Source: Plectrocnemia conspersa (lineage: Eukaryota > Arthropoda > Insecta > Trichoptera > Polycentropodidae). Taken from it: a stretch of 64,000 nucleotides of DNA. Below are positions 62,177 through 64,000 of this stretch, one piece after another (the stretch's first letter is position 1; the number at the start of each line of letters is the position of its first letter). Location of the stretch: contig VTFK01000205.1 in the NCBI GenBank assembly GCA_009617715.1, positions 832,215 through 896,214 of the forward strand, read 5' to 3'. Both the position numbers and the translations under genes were made by a program. Under the pieces are notes generated by a model, which saw only the letters and a program-made list of their open reading frames with translations, was not told the DNA's origin and ran no database searches.

Positions 62177-63179
62177 CAGGCGGCTCATGAATTTCGGACG
62201 TTCGACTTTCGCACAATTCGCTATTTCGTACATTTAAAAAAAAAAAAAATTTTTTTTAAATTTTTTTTTTAAAAAACGTTCTGATAGCGGTGAATCTTTT
62301 GCTTCAATCGGACGTTCGTATGATACAAACAGGTCTACAATATGTTCAATTTTGCAAAATAAAAATATAATTAAAGAATACGTTCAAAATTGTGGAAAAT
62401 AAAGATATATTTCCACAATCTTTAATGATATGTTTCCAAAAAAACACAGCAAAAAAAAAAAAAACATGGATGAAATGGAAAATCTTTGTCATCGTAGATC
62501 GATGACCAACATCAAAAAAAAGATGTCCCTCTGAGTATTTCAATTATTCAAGCCAAAGCTCTTAGTTTGCACAAAGATTAGAAGGATAGATTAAAAAAGA
62601 TTTTAACACGGTTTTTCAAGCAAGTAACGGTTAGTTTTACAATTTTAAAATAAGGTGTTCTTTTAATAATATTAAATTTACTTGAGAATCGGCTGATGCG
62701 GATAAAGATGCTGCAAAAGAATTTATTTCCTAATTATCCAAAATTATTGAAGATGTAGAATATTCTTCTAGCCAAATATTTAATGTAGATGAGACAGGTT
62801 TATTTTGGAAAACTCTTTAACAATGAAAAATATGAATGAAGCCTTTACGCACCTTGACAATTTTTTAAATATTATGGAAGATTGTGATCCCAATGAAAAA
62901 CGCATATATCAAGTGCGTGGGGCGATCAATAAAAACATAGCATGTTATAAAATACTATATGAAGGAAAGTTAACTCTTGATAACTTTTCAAAGGAAGCAC
63001 CCGCAAACCCTACTTAAACGTGTCTCTTAAACGCCTCTTAAACATCTTATATTTATTAGATAAATAAATATTTTGAAATACACACAATTTCAATTTTTTT
63101 ACTTCCCTCGACTTTCGTATATTCTACATTCGCACACATTTTCAGGAACCAATTATGTGCGAAAGTCGAGGGCCGCCTG
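62177..63179 (+). mobile_element. Tigger/pogo-type element, internally deleted, copy 3
   Basis: TA-flanked ends as in the copy at 11117, in the opposite orientation. On the + strand, in shifting frames: [62 protein letters not shown] and then MNEAFTHLDNFLNIMEDCDP to NFSKEAPANPT (frame 62805-63017). The pieces order correctly as helix-turn-helix, start of DDE, then C terminus. The rest of the DDE domain is absent. Confidence 0.9.
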
Positions 63180-63181
63180 TA

Positions 63182-64000
63182 CATTTTATGACATTTGGGC
63201 AAAGACCAAAATGGCCTAAATATGCACAGTTAAACTAAAGTCGAACCCCGAATTGTAAAATAAATAAATCATAGCAAAACATTACAAATTTGAGATGATT
63301 GAAAATATATATACTTGTCAACAGTGGCGTAGCTATGGGGAGGGGGGGGGAGAGGGCGGGCCGCCCCGGGCAGCACTTGCTTGGGGGCGGCATATTCGCG
63401 ATGGGATCGTCTAGTGTGGTTCTTTACCCTGAATGCACTAAAACATATATAAATCCACGAATAATAAGAGTTTAATAATAACCAATTTATTATTTTACGC
63501 CACTACTTGTTAATGCACTCTCTCGAATCGTTATGAATAACTTTTGTGAGCTCATGATTACAGTCATGAATGATGGTGAAAAACAATATAGTTTACTCAT
63601 ACGATATACAGCATTTTCCTCTTTGTGCGAATCATCATCATCAAAGCAGGATTTATTCAAAACTTGAACATACATACATAAATATCGCGAGACGAATGTC
63701 ACGAGTTCCATTAACACAGCGTCACAAATGAAAACGCCACCGTGACAAAAGGTTCAACTACATATATTATACATATATGTAATATAACACACGAGCGAAT
63801 ATAAAACTGAAAACATGAAAAGCGTCTTCCGTTACAGTATCCGGCGGCGGAGGAAATGAAGCCGACTCCATGGAAAAACCACTTCAAGTGGCAACGCTAA
63901 CGTAACTCCCTCTGTATATTTATGTATCGTGCACAAAAATTGTCGTTGTTTGTAATAGACAAGAGCAAATCTTATCAACGCACACTTCTCTATATAGTCT
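63182..64000. other. Right flank, no gene recognised
   Basis: Contains a G-rich run at 63338-63400 (GGGGAGGGGGGGGGAGAGGG, then GGGCGG) and a moderately GC-rich patch at 63830-63910. Neither shows an exon or a clear promoter. The G-rich run may be the end of a mobile element (AGTGGCGTAGCTATGGGGAG resembles common insect transposon tips). Confidence 0.35.

Overview
The window is nuclear DNA from an insect. It is AT-rich, its genes are split by introns from 65 bp to more than 16 kb, and the introns are full of Tc1/mariner, Tigger/pogo, hAT-like, PIF/Harbinger-like and non-LTR elements. The proteins read as insect endocytosis genes. I could not settle the insect order from the sequence.

Only two host genes are supported. 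On the + strand, 15191-41540 holds 13 coding exons of lap/PICALM (AP180/CALM family). It has an ANTH domain followed by a long Gln/Asn/Pro/Ala-rich tail with DLF, DLL, NPF and DPF motifs. Its first coding exon, which should carry the phosphoinositide-binding lysines, was not found, so bases 1-15190 look like the last part of a very long first intron. On the - strand, 60766 down to 45310 holds all nine coding exons of syndapin/PACSIN (Synd, 507 residues): F-BAR domain, linker with one NPF, C-terminal SH3. The genes converge, with stop codons 3.8 kb apart and candidate poly(A) signals of the two strands about 30 bp apart near 43980-44010. Both products act in clathrin-mediated endocytosis: AP180/CALM in clathrin assembly and SNARE cargo, syndapin in membrane curvature with dynamin and actin.

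Layout. 1-15190: intron with a mariner relic (about 4085-4815), a Tc1 relic (5581-6520), a DDE transposase relic split by a young PIF/Harbinger-like MITE (8280-9660, MITE 8474-9113), a tRNA-derived SINE, a deleted Tigger element (11117-12117) and a CR1-like RT fragment. 15334-31876: 16.5 kb intron with a Jockey-like LINE 3' end, a second SINE copy, a composite repeat with a 44-bp near-palindrome, and a Tc1-like element with both TIRs (29176-31024). 31877-41540: the main block of lap exons. One intron carries a hAT-like element with an 8-bp target duplication, and another ends in a 98-bp tandem repeat that supplies the splice acceptor. 41541-45309: 3' UTRs. 45310-60786: Synd exons, with TE-rich DNA in the 7.3 kb intron. 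60787-64000: upstream of the Synd start codon, with another Tigger copy.

No bacterial-type system, CRISPR array, rRNA gene or intact tRNA gene is visible. The most unusual material is the two-copy SINE family, the trans-mobilised Tigger deletion derivatives, the repeat-built splice acceptor in lap and the hairpin-rich block at 57540-58640.
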